From: DASUPK01 sp963736305
Lineage (GTDB): Bacteria > Actinomycetota > Thermoleophilia > Solirubrobacterales > 70-9
DNA length: 64,000 nucleotides
Reading direction: 5' to 3'
NCBI GenBank assembly: GCA_963736305.1
Contig: CAVTOD010000005.1
Coordinates: 1,145,609 to 1,209,608, forward strand
A program made the position numbers and the translations under genes. Positions within the stretch are counted from its first letter, which is position 1. The number at the start of each line of letters is the position of its first letter. This document shows, one piece after another, positions 24,101 to 33,942 of the stretch. The notes beneath the pieces are model-generated. The model was given only the letters and a program-made list of their open reading frames with translations. It made no database searches and was not told the origin of the DNA.

Positions 24101-26554
24101 TCATTCGACCACACGCAGTGTGGAGGGCACGTCCATCCGCCGAACTCGCCGGGCGGTGAGCAGGGGCGCAAGCCCCACTGCCACGACGCCCATCGCGACG
24201 GCCTTGGCGACGGTCCCTATCCCGATCGAGGCCGGCACTCCCAGGTCGGGAAGCGTCTCGGGCAAGGTCACGTTGAGGACGTAGTTGAGGATCCCCACCC
24301 CGAGCGCGATTCCCACCAGGGTGCCCAGCAACCCGATGATCGCCCCCTCCACCATCGAGATCCCCACCGCTCCTCGCGCGCGGACTCCGAATGCCATCAT
24401 CGTTGCGTTTTCCCGGCTGCGCTCGTCGGCGCTGATGCTGGTCGAGTTGAAGGCGATCAGCAGAGCAAGCAGCAGGGCGAACAGCTCGGTGACGCGGATG
24501 ATCCCAAGGAAGTCGTCCATGCGCTTCCGGACGAACTCGGCGCTGGCGGTCGCGCGCTCCACTCCGGCGACCCTGGGAATTGCGAACAGTCTCCGCTTCA
24601 GGTCCTCCTCGGAGGCGCCGGGCGCCGGTGCGACATCGACTTGGCTCACCTGCCCGGCGAGTCCCATGCGACGCGCCTGGCTCGCGTCCATGTAGGCGAA
24701 GCTGCGAAACGGGTCGGGGTGAAGCCCGACGACGGGAAGCGTCGCCTGGACCTGCGTGAGCGCCTGCTGCCCGATCCGTCGCGGATAGGTCACCGTGATC
24801 CGGTCCCCCACCGAGACATCCAGATCGCGAGCGGCCTCCTGGGAGATCAGGATTCCGTCCTCGCCGGGCTGGAGCCCCTTTCCGGAGCTCACAGTCGGCT
24901 GCCAGAGCCGGTTGCGGCTGCTCTGCAGACCGATCAGCGCATCGAACTCCTCCCCGCCCGAGGCGAGCTTCGCGGGAACCTGCAGCCGCCCCTCGGTTGC
25001 GCGCACTCCCGGCGCGCGCTCGACGGATCGCACCAGCGCCGAGTTGTCGGGGTGGTAGCCGTCGAGCGAGACCGTGATCCGCGACGGCGTCGCGCCGGCC
25101 ACCTCCCGCTCGCTGGCATTGATGGTCCCGACGAACGAGTCCACCACCCCGGAGAAGGCGACCACGACCGCCACGATGGCGCCGATCCCGAGCGCGGTCA
25201 GCAGGGTCCGCCGCGGCGCGCGCAGCACGTTCCGGACCGGCATCTGCACCAGGGCGGTCCCCGGGACGTGAAGCCGCTTCCCGAGCCTGGCGAGGCCGCT
25301 GGATCCTGCGGAGCGGAATCCGACGCGGATCGCATCAATCGGCGGCACCCGGACGCCGCGCCATACAGGTATCGCCGTGGCCACCAGCGGAAGCAGCATC
25401 CCCACCAGAGCACCCCGGAGGAAGACGTGGAGCTCGAATGGGGTCCGCATCACAGGCAGCGGCAGGAGATCCTCGAGCGCGTTTCGGAAGACCTCCCCGG
25501 CGAGCAGGCCCAGCGCCAGACCGAACACCGTCCCGGCCAACGCGATCTCAACGCCCAGCAGCAGCGGGCGGATTGCGAGCTCCCTGGGGGGCACGCCGAG
25601 AGCCATGCCGACGCCGATCTCGCGACGCTGCGCTTCGACGATCCGGCTTGCCAGGTTGAACGCGGCGAAGGCGGCACCGGCAAGGATCAGGTAGGCGAAG
25701 ATCTCGAACATCTGCTGGTCGCCCTCCGCGTCCTTGTAGAGGATCCGGTGAGCGGGCTCGTCGGCCAGCGTTGTCACCTCGGCCCCCGGCACGCTGCGCG
25801 CCAGGGCCGCCTCGAGCTGGCTCCGCACCAGCCCCGGGTCGGCGCCGGCGCGCAGGGTGAGTACGGCGTCGTTGACGGATGGGGGTCCTGGGGCGATTTG
25901 CTGGGCCGTCTGCAGCGAGGTGAAGAGGACGGCGAAGCTGGCCTCCGCGCCGCCGAAGTCACCGCCCGCGGGCCGGGTGATCAGGAAGTACTCGGGGGAG
26001 CGGCCCTGCCCGACGTATCGCAGCGTCCTGCCACCCGCCACCTGGAGGGTCCCCGTCGGCGGCAGGTCATGGAGGCTGCCGAAGCTCGCGTCGAGCACCG
26101 CGGTGGGCTGCCCCGAGTCGCCGCTCCGCAGACCCCGCCCACTCTCGGCGGATACCCCGTCCACGGGCGGGCCGTGGGGGCCGAGCTCGGACCCGACGAG
26201 TTGACCGCCCGTCACCAGAGGACCCTGTCCCGGCCGCACGATCTCGAGCTGGGTGGGCAGGATCAGGCGCTCGCTGACCGCCGAGACCTGGTTCGCGGCG
26301 GGCAGCGACTCGACGACCTTCCTCAGCGTTCCCGCCGGCGCGCGGGAGCCCTCGGTCATGGTGATCTTCAGATCGTGTGCGTTGAGCGCCGCAAAGCTGG
26401 CGTCGTTGGAGGCTTTGCGCCAGTTCTCGAGGCTGCCGAGGCCCGAGTAGATCCCGGTGCCGATCGCGAGCACCAGCGCGATGGCGACCACCAACACCCA
26501 CCTCCCCTTCAGGTCCCGCCATGACCAGCGCAGCCAGAAGGGGCCCCGGCGCAT
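24101..26554 (-). CDS. FtsX-like ABC transporter permease (MacB/LolC type, two FtsX domains)
   Basis: 817 residues. One N-terminal helix (WVLVVAIALVLAIGTGIYSG) precedes a large extracytoplasmic region to about residue 290. The first three-helix FtsX block follows (about 290-410), then another helix near 455, a second external domain and a second FtsX block at the C-terminus (about 690-810: ELFALLLALLIAFNSTSI, ISMVEGAIIGLLGTLVGIAL). This is the layout of mechanotransmission exporters that move lipoproteins, peptides or drugs from the outer membrane leaflet. It starts 3 bp after the ATPase stop. The substrate is unknown. Confidence 0.85.
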   Translation of the reverse strand: MRRGPFWLRWSWRDLKGRWVLVVAIALVLAIGTGIYSGLGSLENWRKASNDASFAALNAHDLKITMTEGSRAPAGTLRKVVESLPAANQVSAVSERLILPTQLEIVRPGQGPLVTGGQLVGSELGPHGPPVDGVSAESGRGLRSGDSGQPTAVLDASFGSLHDLPPTGTLQVAGGRTLRYVGQGRSPEYFLITRPAGGDFGGAEASFAVLFTSLQTAQQIAPGPPSVNDAVLTLRAGADPGLVRSQLEAALARSVPGAEVTTLADEPAHRILYKDAEGDQQMFEIFAYLILAGAAFAAFNLASRIVEAQRREIGVGMALGVPPRELAIRPLLLGVEIALAGTVFGLALGLLAGEVFRNALEDLLPLPVMRTPFELHVFLRGALVGMLLPLVATAIPVWRGVRVPPIDAIRVGFRSAGSSGLARLGKRLHVPGTALVQMPVRNVLRAPRRTLLTALGIGAIVAVVVAFSGVVDSFVGTINASEREVAGATPSRITVSLDGYHPDNSALVRSVERAPGVRATEGRLQVPAKLASGGEEFDALIGLQSSRNRLWQPTVSSGKGLQPGEDGILISQEAARDLDVSVGDRITVTYPRRIGQQALTQVQATLPVVGLHPDPFRSFAYMDASQARRMGLAGQVSQVDVAPAPGASEEDLKRRLFAIPRVAGVERATASAEFVRKRMDDFLGIIRVTELFALLLALLIAFNSTSISADERSRENATMMAFGVRARGAVGISMVEGAIIGLLGTLVGIALGVGILNYVLNVTLPETLPDLGVPASIGIGTVAKAVAMGVVAVGLAPLLTARRVRRMDVPSTLRVVE

Positions 26555-26557
26555 CGG

Positions 26558-27277
26558 CTACCAGTGCAGGTCGGAGATGTTGGCCGGCCCGCCCGGGTTG
26601 GGGGCGTCCGACACCACCCGGCCGCTGCTCAGCTCGATGACCCGGTGGGCGACGCGCGCGATCTCCCGGTTGTGAGTGACGACCAGAATGGCGGTCTCCT
26701 CCCGGTGGGTCTGCTCGTGGAGCAGATCCAGGATCTGGACCCCGGTGCGGAAGTCGAGCTCACCCGTTGGCTCGTCGGCCAGCAGCACCGGGTTGCCGGT
26801 TGCGAGAGCCCGCGCGATCGCGACCCGCTGCTGCTCGCCGCCTGAGAGTTCGTGCGGGAAGTGCTCGACGCGGTCGCCGAGACCTACCCGCTCCAGCGTC
26901 TCGCGTGCCGCCTCCCGGGGCTTCCCGCGCCCGCTGATGTCGGCGCCGAACTCGGCGTTCTCGAGCGCCGTCAGCGCGGGAAACAGGTTGAACGACTGGA
27001 AGATGAAGCTCACCGTGTGGCGGCGAAACCGGAACAACTCGGCTCGCGATGCGTCGGTGATGTCCTGTCCTGCGATCCTGACGGTGCCCTCGGTGGGGGA
27101 ATCCAGCGCCCCGATCATGTTCAGCAGGGTGGTCTTGCCGCTCCCGGACGGGCCGAGGACGACCGTGAACTCGCCCGGGTTGACGCTCAGCGTGACATCC
27201 TCGAGCGCGGTCACCGTGACCTCCCCGATCCGGTAGCGGCGGGAGACCCGATCGAGCTCGATGAGCGGCCCGCTCAT
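26558..27277 (-). CDS. LolD/MacB-type ABC transporter ATP-binding protein
   Basis: 239-residue ATPase with Walker A GPSGSGKTTLLNMIGALD, the LolD-family block IFQSFNLFPALTALENAE (Q-loop), signature LSGGEQQRVAIARAL, Walker B LLADEPTGELD and switch H in VVTHNREIARVAHR. ATG 27277 (MSGPLIEL) is where the family begins; the open frame upstream is not conserved. It pairs with the FtsX permease immediately downstream. The 225-bp gap to the divergent acyl-CoA dehydrogenase should hold promoters for both directions. Confidence 0.9.
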   Translation of the reverse strand: MSGPLIELDRVSRRYRIGEVTVTALEDVTLSVNPGEFTVVLGPSGSGKTTLLNMIGALDSPTEGTVRIAGQDITDASRAELFRFRRHTVSFIFQSFNLFPALTALENAEFGADISGRGKPREAARETLERVGLGDRVEHFPHELSGGEQQRVAIARALATGNPVLLADEPTGELDFRTGVQILDLLHEQTHREETAILVVTHNREIARVAHRVIELSSGRVVSDAPNPGGPANISDLHW

Positions 27278-27448
27278 TCGCAGTGCACCGCCCGCATCAC
27301 GTCGATGCGCGCGCCGTTTGCCTGTGTCATATCGCGTCACGCTAGAAAGACGCTTTCCGCGCCGCCTCGGTGCTCGCCACGGGGTCACGATCCGTGCCTA
27401 CCTGCGCATACGCGCCAGGCGATGGGGTACCCTTTTCAAAGGCTGGCT

Positions 27449-27468
27449 GACTGACCAGTCAATCAGTC
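27449..27468. promoter_or_regulatory. TetR-type operator upstream of acyl-CoA dehydrogenase
   Basis: Twenty bases forming an inverted repeat GACTGA-N8-TCAGTC, with the inner palindrome TGAC-CA-GTCA nested in it. Such GACTGACCAGTC elements are typical targets of TetR-family repressors of fatty-acid catabolism in Actinomycetota. It lies 35 bp before GTG 27503, where a repressor would block the promoter. No tetR gene lies within the window, so the regulator must be encoded elsewhere. Confidence 0.55.
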
Positions 27469-27502
27469 CTCAGAAGACTTCATACCTAAGGAGCAGCTAT
27501 CC

Positions 27503-28741
<1,239 letters not shown>

Positions 28742-28745
28742 ATGT

Positions 28746-28769
28746 GAGGGTGCGCGTCAGCGCAACCCG
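28746..28769. repeat. 24-bp dispersed repeat, copy 1
   Basis: Twenty-four bases starting GAGGGTGCGCGTCAG occur here, 5 bp after the acyl-CoA dehydrogenase stop, and again without mismatch at 36384-36407. They fold as GGGTGCGC-GTCA-GCGC(A)ACCC with one bulge. Seven bases on, 28776-28784 carries GGCGAAGCC, the core of the second repeat type seen at 1949 and 52251. This looks like a mosaic intergenic repeat family. Confidence 0.6.
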
Positions 28770-28797
28770 TTTGATGGCGAAGCCATAGCACCACTCC

Positions 28798-28827
28798 ACG
28801 AACGCCCCGTGACTCCGGGGCGTTCGT
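28798..28827 (+). terminator. Strong hairpin, probable terminator of the acyl-CoA dehydrogenase gene
   Basis: Perfect 11-bp stem ACGAACGCCCC (28798-28808) pairing with GGGGCGTTCGT (28817-28827) around an 8-base loop. No long T-run follows (CGTTCC), so it is a Rho-independent-like structure of the T-poor kind common in high-GC bacteria. It lies between the dehydrogenase and the ExoD gene. Confidence 0.55.
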
Positions 28828-28848
28828 CGTTCCAGGCAGAATCAGGCG

Positions 28849-29451
28849 ATGCCCGAAGAATTGAGGCTCAGCGACCAGCTGGAGCGGTGGCTCCGCAGCG
28901 ATCAGCCGAAGACCATCGGCAGCCTGATCGACGTCTTCGAGGAGAAGAGCTTCGCGGTTCTCTTCGTCCTCCTGCTCGCGGTGCCGGCCCTGCCCCTCCC
29001 CACGGGCGGCGTCACGCACGTCTTCGAGGTGATCGCGATGCTGCTCGCTCTTGAGCTGATCGCGGGAATGCGAAAGGTCTGGCTTCCTGAGCGGTGGAGG
29101 GCGCGGGAGATCGGGATGCCGACACGGGAGCGCTTCGCCACTACCCTGCTGCCGCGCATCCGCTGGATCGAGCGCCACTCTCACGCGCGACTGGGGTTCC
29201 TGCTCTCCCATCGCCTCACCGGCATCGTCTACGGGGCGATGACTCTGGTGCTCGTGGTCACCGCATTTTTCGCTCCCCCCTTCACGGGCCTCGACACGAT
29301 TCCGTCGATCGGAGTCGTGCTGATCAGTCTCGGCGTCCTGCTCGAGGACCCCATCCTCGGAACGATCGGCTTCGTGGTCGGCGCAGCCGGGGTCCTGATC
29401 GTCTTCCTGCTGGGCCGCGCGGCCGTGGACGCCATCCGCGGGCTGTTCTAG
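28849..29451 (+). CDS. ExoD family membrane protein
   Basis: 200-residue integral membrane protein of the ExoD family, known from rhizobial exopolysaccharide mutants, with no defined biochemistry. Typical are KTIGSLIDVFEEKSFAVLFV at the N-terminus, the PALPLPTGGVTHVFEVIAML re-entrant-like stretch, PRIRWIERHSHARLG in the middle and several C-terminal helices (TLVLVVTAFFAPP, VVLISLGVLLEDP). It is followed after 14 bp by the MFS exporter on the same strand. Confidence 0.82.
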   Translation: MPEELRLSDQLERWLRSDQPKTIGSLIDVFEEKSFAVLFVLLLAVPALPLPTGGVTHVFEVIAMLLALELIAGMRKVWLPERWRAREIGMPTRERFATTLLPRIRWIERHSHARLGFLLSHRLTGIVYGAMTLVLVVTAFFAPPFTGLDTIPSIGVVLISLGVLLEDPILGTIGFVVGAAGVLIVFLLGRAAVDAIRGLF

Positions 29452-29465
29452 GGTGACCGGCGCTC

Positions 29466-30878
29466 ATGGAGGCCTCGGCACAGGGGTACCAGCGCTACCG
29501 CGTCCTCTGGCCGCTCGTCCCGGCCATGGCGATGGTGATGATCGACTTCACCATCGTCAGCATCTCGGCGACGACGATCCAGCGGGACGTCGGGCTGACC
29601 GAAACGGGGGAGCAGTGGCTGGTCACCGCCTATGCCCTCTCGACCGCGGCCTTCGTGGCGCTCGGCGGGCGGCTGGGAGACGTCTTCGGGCACCGCAGGA
29701 TCGTCACCATCGGCATCCTGCTGTTCGCCGCCAGCTCGCTGATGTGCGGCCTCGTGCCGGACACCGGTATCGCGGAGCCCTGGCTGATCGTCTTCCGGGT
29801 GCTCCAGGGCCTCGGCGGTGGGCTGTTGATCCCATCGGCGACCGTCCTCGTCCTGGACGCCTTCCCGCCCGCTGAACGCGGCAAGGGTCTCGCCGTCTTC
29901 TTCATCGTCGCCGGTTTGTTCACCGCGGTCGGACCGATTGCCGGTGCCTACCTGACCGAGTTCTGGACCTGGCGGGCGATCTTCTGGATCAACGTCCCGG
30001 TCGCCATCCTTGCGCTCACCGAGCTCTATTTCGTCAAGTTGGCCGACGTGAAGCGCCCCGCGCGCATCGATCTGCGCGGGGCGGCCCTGATCGTCGCCGG
30101 CATGGGGCTGACCGTGCTCGGGATCCAGCAGTCGACGGCGTGGGGCTGGGGCGATGTCCGGACGATCGGGTCGATCGGGTTGGGAGTCCTGACCCTGATT
30201 GCGTTCGTACAGGTCGAGCGCGGGACGGAGGACCCCCTGATCGACGTCCGTGCGATGGCGGCCAATCGCCCGTTCGCGGTGGACAACATCCTCACCTTCC
30301 TGATCTTCGGTCCCTGGCTCGCGGTCTTCTTCTTCGGCAGCGTCTACTTCCAGGTGGCATGCCACCAGCCGCCCACGGAGGCGGGCTTCTCGATCCTGAC
30401 GATGTTCTATCCGTTCTTTGTGGCCTCCCGGATCGGCGGCGCCTGGATGGACAGCCGCGGTCCGAAGATGCCCGTGACCGTCGGATTCCTGCTCGGGACG
30501 ATCGGCATGATCGTCTGGGCGCAGGAGCTCGACAGCCTCACGCGCTCGGGGACGCTCTGGGGCATGCTGCTAACCGGTGCCGGGTTCGGCTTCGTCCTGT
30601 CGCCTCTCAACGCAGATGCCCTGAACCGGCTGCCGGATGCGATCCGAGGTCAGGGCTCGGGAATCACGCAGACCTTCCGGAACTTCGGCTCGGCGATCGG
30701 GATGGCTGTGATGGGGACGATCATCGCGAGCGACACCGTCGTCAACGGCCCGGCGGCCCCCAAGGACTTCGCCAGCGCGATGGAGACGGCTTTCTACGTC
30801 GGGGCGGGGATGCTCGCCCTCGGGTTCGTCCTGGCCCAATTCCTGATGCCAGGAGGAAGGCAGCAGGACATCGAGTAG
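29466..30878 (+). CDS. MFS transporter, DHA2 (14-helix) drug exporter family
   Basis: 470 residues with about 14 hydrophobic helices. Helix 1 carries MVMIDFTIVSISATTIQRDVG, the DHA2 motif D1. The loop after helix 2 has the MFS motif GGRLGDVFGHRR. Motif C-like LFTAVGPIAGAYLTEFWTWR, with the W/R-rich FWINVPVAILAL, follows. The family exports lipophilic drugs by proton antiport. The PadR regulator 61 bp downstream on the same strand is the usual partner of such exporters. The substrate is unknown. Confidence 0.88.
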   Translation: MEASAQGYQRYRVLWPLVPAMAMVMIDFTIVSISATTIQRDVGLTETGEQWLVTAYALSTAAFVALGGRLGDVFGHRRIVTIGILLFAASSLMCGLVPDTGIAEPWLIVFRVLQGLGGGLLIPSATVLVLDAFPPAERGKGLAVFFIVAGLFTAVGPIAGAYLTEFWTWRAIFWINVPVAILALTELYFVKLADVKRPARIDLRGAALIVAGMGLTVLGIQQSTAWGWGDVRTIGSIGLGVLTLIAFVQVERGTEDPLIDVRAMAANRPFAVDNILTFLIFGPWLAVFFFGSVYFQVACHQPPTEAGFSILTMFYPFFVASRIGGAWMDSRGPKMPVTVGFLLGTIGMIVWAQELDSLTRSGTLWGMLLTGAGFGFVLSPLNADALNRLPDAIRGQGSGITQTFRNFGSAIGMAVMGTIIASDTVVNGPAAPKDFASAMETAFYVGAGMLALGFVLAQFLMPGGRQQDIE

Positions 30879-30939
30879 TTTCGTTTCGGGCGCCAGCAGG
30901 ACGGGGTTACGAGTAAGTAGATCCGTAGACTCGAAGACG

Positions 30940-31395
30940 GTGGCGGATCGAGAGGCGAAGCCGATCTCCGAGGCGGTGGCCCAGGCGGCTCGGGCCGGCG
31001 CCGAGGGAGTGCAGGAGCGAGAGGGCCGCCGGCGCGGGCGTCCATCCGACGCGTTCGGCGGGGATATCCGTCGCCGCGATGTCTTCCCCCTACTGGTCCT
31101 CCACCTGGTGGCACGGGAGCCGACCTACGGCAACCGGCTGATCGAGTCGATCGAAGAGATCACCAAGGGCACGATCTCGGTCAACCCCAACACCATGTAT
31201 CCCCTGCTCAGGGAGATGGAGGGTGAAGGTCTGGTCGAGGGACGCTGGGAGCTGCCCGATCGCCGTACGCGCCGCTACTACTCGATCACCCCGGCGGGCA
31301 GGCGCGAGTACAAGCGACTTCGAGCTGAGGTTGAGCCTTTCCTCGACTCGGTGATCGAGTCCGTCGGCCTGATCAAGAGCGCGGTCTACGGCTAG
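30940..31395 (+). CDS. PadR family transcriptional regulator
   Basis: 151 residues. The winged helix spans about 45-120: DVFPLLVLHLVAREPTYGN, LIESIEEITKG, SVNPNTMYPLLREMEGEGLV and the wing RRTRRYYSITPAGRREYKRL, classic PadR. The first 40 residues are a charged extension (GRRRGRPSDAFGG, AT-hook-like). GTG 30940 is supported by TAGACT 8 nt upstream (30926-30931). Its position directly after the MFS exporter suggests it represses that exporter and is released by its substrate. Confidence 0.9.
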   Translation: MADREAKPISEAVAQAARAGAEGVQEREGRRRGRPSDAFGGDIRRRDVFPLLVLHLVAREPTYGNRLIESIEEITKGTISVNPNTMYPLLREMEGEGLVEGRWELPDRRTRRYYSITPAGRREYKRLRAEVEPFLDSVIESVGLIKSAVYG

Positions 31396-31402
31396 AGCCG
31401 GG

Positions 31403-31894
31403 CTACAGCTCTCGCTCGTAGAAGAGCATCACCGGCCCGTCTGGACTGCCCTCGCGGTTCGTGAATCCGACGCTCTCGTATAGCGCGCGTGCGGCGGTAT
31501 CGGCCTCGCTCGTCCCGAGCTCCATGTGCGTGGCGCCCTCATTGCGGGCAGTGTCCATCGCGGCCTCCATCAGGGCCCTGCCGATTCCCTGGCCGCGCAG
31601 GGAGGGAACGACGTACAGCTCTTCCAGGTAGGAGTGCGCCTGCGGACCGGCGGAGTAGACCCAGGGCCGATAGCGGATCTGCGCGAAGCCGGTCGGGCCG
31701 TCACCCGCGAGCAGGACGGTCATATCGCGGTTACGGATCAAATCGGCGTAGCGCTCCTCGAGGGCCTCGATTCCCGGAGATGGCTCGTCGAACTCGCCCT
31801 GGAAGTCATGGAGCAGGCGCGCGACCGCTTCGGCGTCGCCGGGTGTGGCGCGGCGAATGGCGGTGTCGGACGAATCGGGTTGGCGGGGCGGCAT
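31403..31894 (-). CDS. GNAT family N-acetyltransferase
   Basis: 163 residues with the full GNAT core: IRRATPGDAEAVARLLHDF (motif C/D), the strand YLEELYVVPSLRGQGIGRAL with the Q-G-x-G-x-G/A acetyl-CoA loop, and the C-terminal ARALYESVGFTNREG. Substrate unknown. ATG 31894 has TAGGCT exactly 7 nt upstream (31902-31907). It converges with PadR and diverges from the HAD-ECH fusion gene. Confidence 0.88.
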   Translation of the reverse strand: MPPRQPDSSDTAIRRATPGDAEAVARLLHDFQGEFDEPSPGIEALEERYADLIRNRDMTVLLAGDGPTGFAQIRYRPWVYSAGPQAHSYLEELYVVPSLRGQGIGRALMEAAMDTARNEGATHMELGTSEADTAARALYESVGFTNREGSPDGPVMLFYEREL

Positions 31895-31925
31895 CTCGCC
31901 GAGCCTAATACCCTCCCCCGGCCAA

Positions 31926-31937
31926 CCGACCGTTCGG
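31926..31937. promoter_or_regulatory. Possible TetR-type operator before the beta-oxidation fusion gene
   Basis: CCGACCGTTCGG, an inverted repeat CCGA-N4-TCGG, 13 bp before ATG 31951 and overlapping the GGAGGAA ribosome site. Short palindromes of this form are common TetR-family targets. Its sequence differs from the GACTGA repeat at 27449, so the same regulator for both would not be expected. Weak call from symmetry and position alone. Confidence 0.3.
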
Positions 31938-31950
31938 AGGAACCTCTCAA

Positions 31951-33942
31951 ATGTTCGTCTTCAAGGCCGCCGTGCTGGGCGGCGGCACGATGGGCGGCGA
32001 GATCGCCCAGGTAATCGCCAGCGCCGACATCCCCGTGGTGGTGAAGGACGTCGAGCAGAAGTTCGTGGATCACGCGCTCGAGAAGTCGCGCGAGGTGACC
32101 AAGTCTCAACTGGACAAGCTCGTCTCGAAGGAGAAGCTGACCCAGGAGCAGGCGGACGCTCGCCTCGATGAGGTCATGGGCCTGATCACGGGCACCACCT
32201 CCTACGACGAGTTCGGCGACGTCGACTTCGTGATCGAGGCCGTCCCGGAGCGGATGGAGATCAAGAAGTCCGTCTACCGCGAGCTCGACGAGGCGACGCC
32301 CGGCCACGCGATCCTCGCCTCGAACACCTCCTCACTCTCGATCACCGAGATGGGCCGCGAGACCCTCCGGCCCCGCAAGGTCGTCGGCTTCCACTTCTTC
32401 TTCCCGGCCTCGGTGATGCCGCTGGTCGAGATCATCTCCGGCGAGGACACCTCACGGGAGACCATCACCACGGCCTTCAACTTCGCCCAGGCGATCCGCA
32501 AGCAGCCGATCACCTGCAGGGAGGTCCCCGGCTTCGTCGTCAACCGGATCCTGAACTCCGGCGTCGGCGAGGTCTGGCGTGAGCAGGAGGAGAAGGGCCT
32601 CTCGATCAAGAAGATCGACGAGGGGATCGCGGGGGCGAACGTCACCCCGATGGGGCCCTTCTTCCTGATCGACATGCTCGGCCTCGACACGGTGCTCCAC
32701 GTCGCCGAGTACCTGAACGAGTCCTACGGCGATCGCTTCTACGTTCACAAGGGGATGCAGAAGCTGGTCGCCGACGGCAAGCTCGGCGCCAAGTCCGGCG
32801 GCGAGGGCTTCTACAAGGAAGGCGAGCCCAACATCGAGGGCGACGCCGACCCGAACGCCGAGGAGCTGGCCGACCTGCTCATGCTGAAGTCGTTCGTCGA
32901 GGCGTGCATGGTGCTCGAGGAGGGCGTCTGCACGGTCCGCGAGATCGACCTCGGGATGATGGCCGGCGCCGGGCTCGACCCGCGCCGCGGGGTCTTCCCG
33001 CCGTTCTGGAAGGCGGACCTCGAGGGCCTCGACACGATCCTCGAGAAGCTCGAGAAATACGAGGAGAGCCACGGTGAGCGCTTCGCTCCGCCGCGGACGC
33101 TCAAGCGCCTCGTGGCCCAGGGCCGCCTGGGCCTGAAGTCGGGCCAGGGTTTCTACTCCTACCCGCAGACCGACGCCGAGGGCACGGTCAAGCTGGAGAG
33201 GCGCGGCGACGTCGCGATCGCTTGGCTCGCCAATCCGCCGATGAACGCCATCTCGCCCCAGGTGATCCAGGACCTCGGGAAGGTCTGGGAGGAGGTCAAG
33301 GCCGACGACGATCTGAAGGCGATGGTCATCTATTCCTCCCTGCCCGTCGTCTTCTCCGCCGGCGCGGACATCAAGGCATTCACGAGCATGGACGAGGCCG
33401 GTGGGGCGGACCTGATCAACACGGGGCACGCCCTGCTCCGTGAGCTCGGCCAGAACCGCGTCTCCACCGTTGCCGCGGTCAACGCGATCGCCTACGGCGG
33501 TGGCTGCGAGCTGTCGATGGCGTGTGACTTCCGGATCGCGGCCGAGTCCGCCATCTTCGGCCAGCCCGAGATCAACCTGGGGATCATCCCCGGCTTCGGC
33601 GGCACCCAGCGCCTCCCCCGCCTGGTGGGTCAGTCGAAGGCTCTGGAGATGAATCTCACCGGCGACGCGGTTCTCGGGCCCGAGGCCCGCTTCCACGGTC
33701 TCGCGGACGATCTGGTCCCCGACGAGGAGCTGTTCGACACGGCGCTGGCCTGGGCCAAGAAGCTGGCCGGGCAGGCGCCGGTGGCCGTCGAGCAGATCAA
33801 GCAGGTCTCCTACAAGGGCGATCTGGACGAGGGAATCGAGGCCGAGAAGCAGGGGTTCGCGACCGCCTTTCTCTCCGAGGACGGCAAGGAGGGGATCTCC
33901 GCCTTCCTGCAGAAGCGCAGCGCGAAGTGGCAGGGCAGGTAG
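31951..33942 (+). CDS. 3-hydroxyacyl-CoA dehydrogenase / enoyl-CoA hydratase fusion
   Basis: 663-residue bifunctional beta-oxidation enzyme. The N-terminal NAD-binding domain (KAAVLGGGTMGGEIAQVIAS) and its catalytic region (VGFHFFFPASVMPLVEI) cover about 1-300, with a second C-terminal HAD domain to about 400. The crotonase domain at 415-600 has SAGADIKAF, AYGGGCELSMACDFRIA and QPEINLGIIPGFGGTQRLPR, keeping both catalytic glutamates. The order HAD-then-ECH is the reverse of E. coli FadB. ATG 31951 follows a GGAGGAA site. The sirtuin start lies within its last codons. No thiolase follows, so the last step must be encoded elsewhere. Confidence 0.92.
   Translation: MFVFKAAVLGGGTMGGEIAQVIASADIPVVVKDVEQKFVDHALEKSREVTKSQLDKLVSKEKLTQEQADARLDEVMGLITGTTSYDEFGDVDFVIEAVPERMEIKKSVYRELDEATPGHAILASNTSSLSITEMGRETLRPRKVVGFHFFFPASVMPLVEIISGEDTSRETITTAFNFAQAIRKQPITCREVPGFVVNRILNSGVGEVWREQEEKGLSIKKIDEGIAGANVTPMGPFFLIDMLGLDTVLHVAEYLNESYGDRFYVHKGMQKLVADGKLGAKSGGEGFYKEGEPNIEGDADPNAEELADLLMLKSFVEACMVLEEGVCTVREIDLGMMAGAGLDPRRGVFPPFWKADLEGLDTILEKLEKYEESHGERFAPPRTLKRLVAQGRLGLKSGQGFYSYPQTDAEGTVKLERRGDVAIAWLANPPMNAISPQVIQDLGKVWEEVKADDDLKAMVIYSSLPVVFSAGADIKAFTSMDEAGGADLINTGHALLRELGQNRVSTVAAVNAIAYGGGCELSMACDFRIAAESAIFGQPEINLGIIPGFGGTQRLPRLVGQSKALEMNLTGDAVLGPEARFHGLADDLVPDEELFDTALAWAKKLAGQAPVAVEQIKQVSYKGDLDEGIEAEKQGFATAFLSEDGKEGISAFLQKRSAKWQGR

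Noticed and set aside
23897..26524. 875-codon plus-strand open frame
   Set aside because: Antisense shadow of the FtsX-like permease; low-complexity H/R/D/P composition and no domains.
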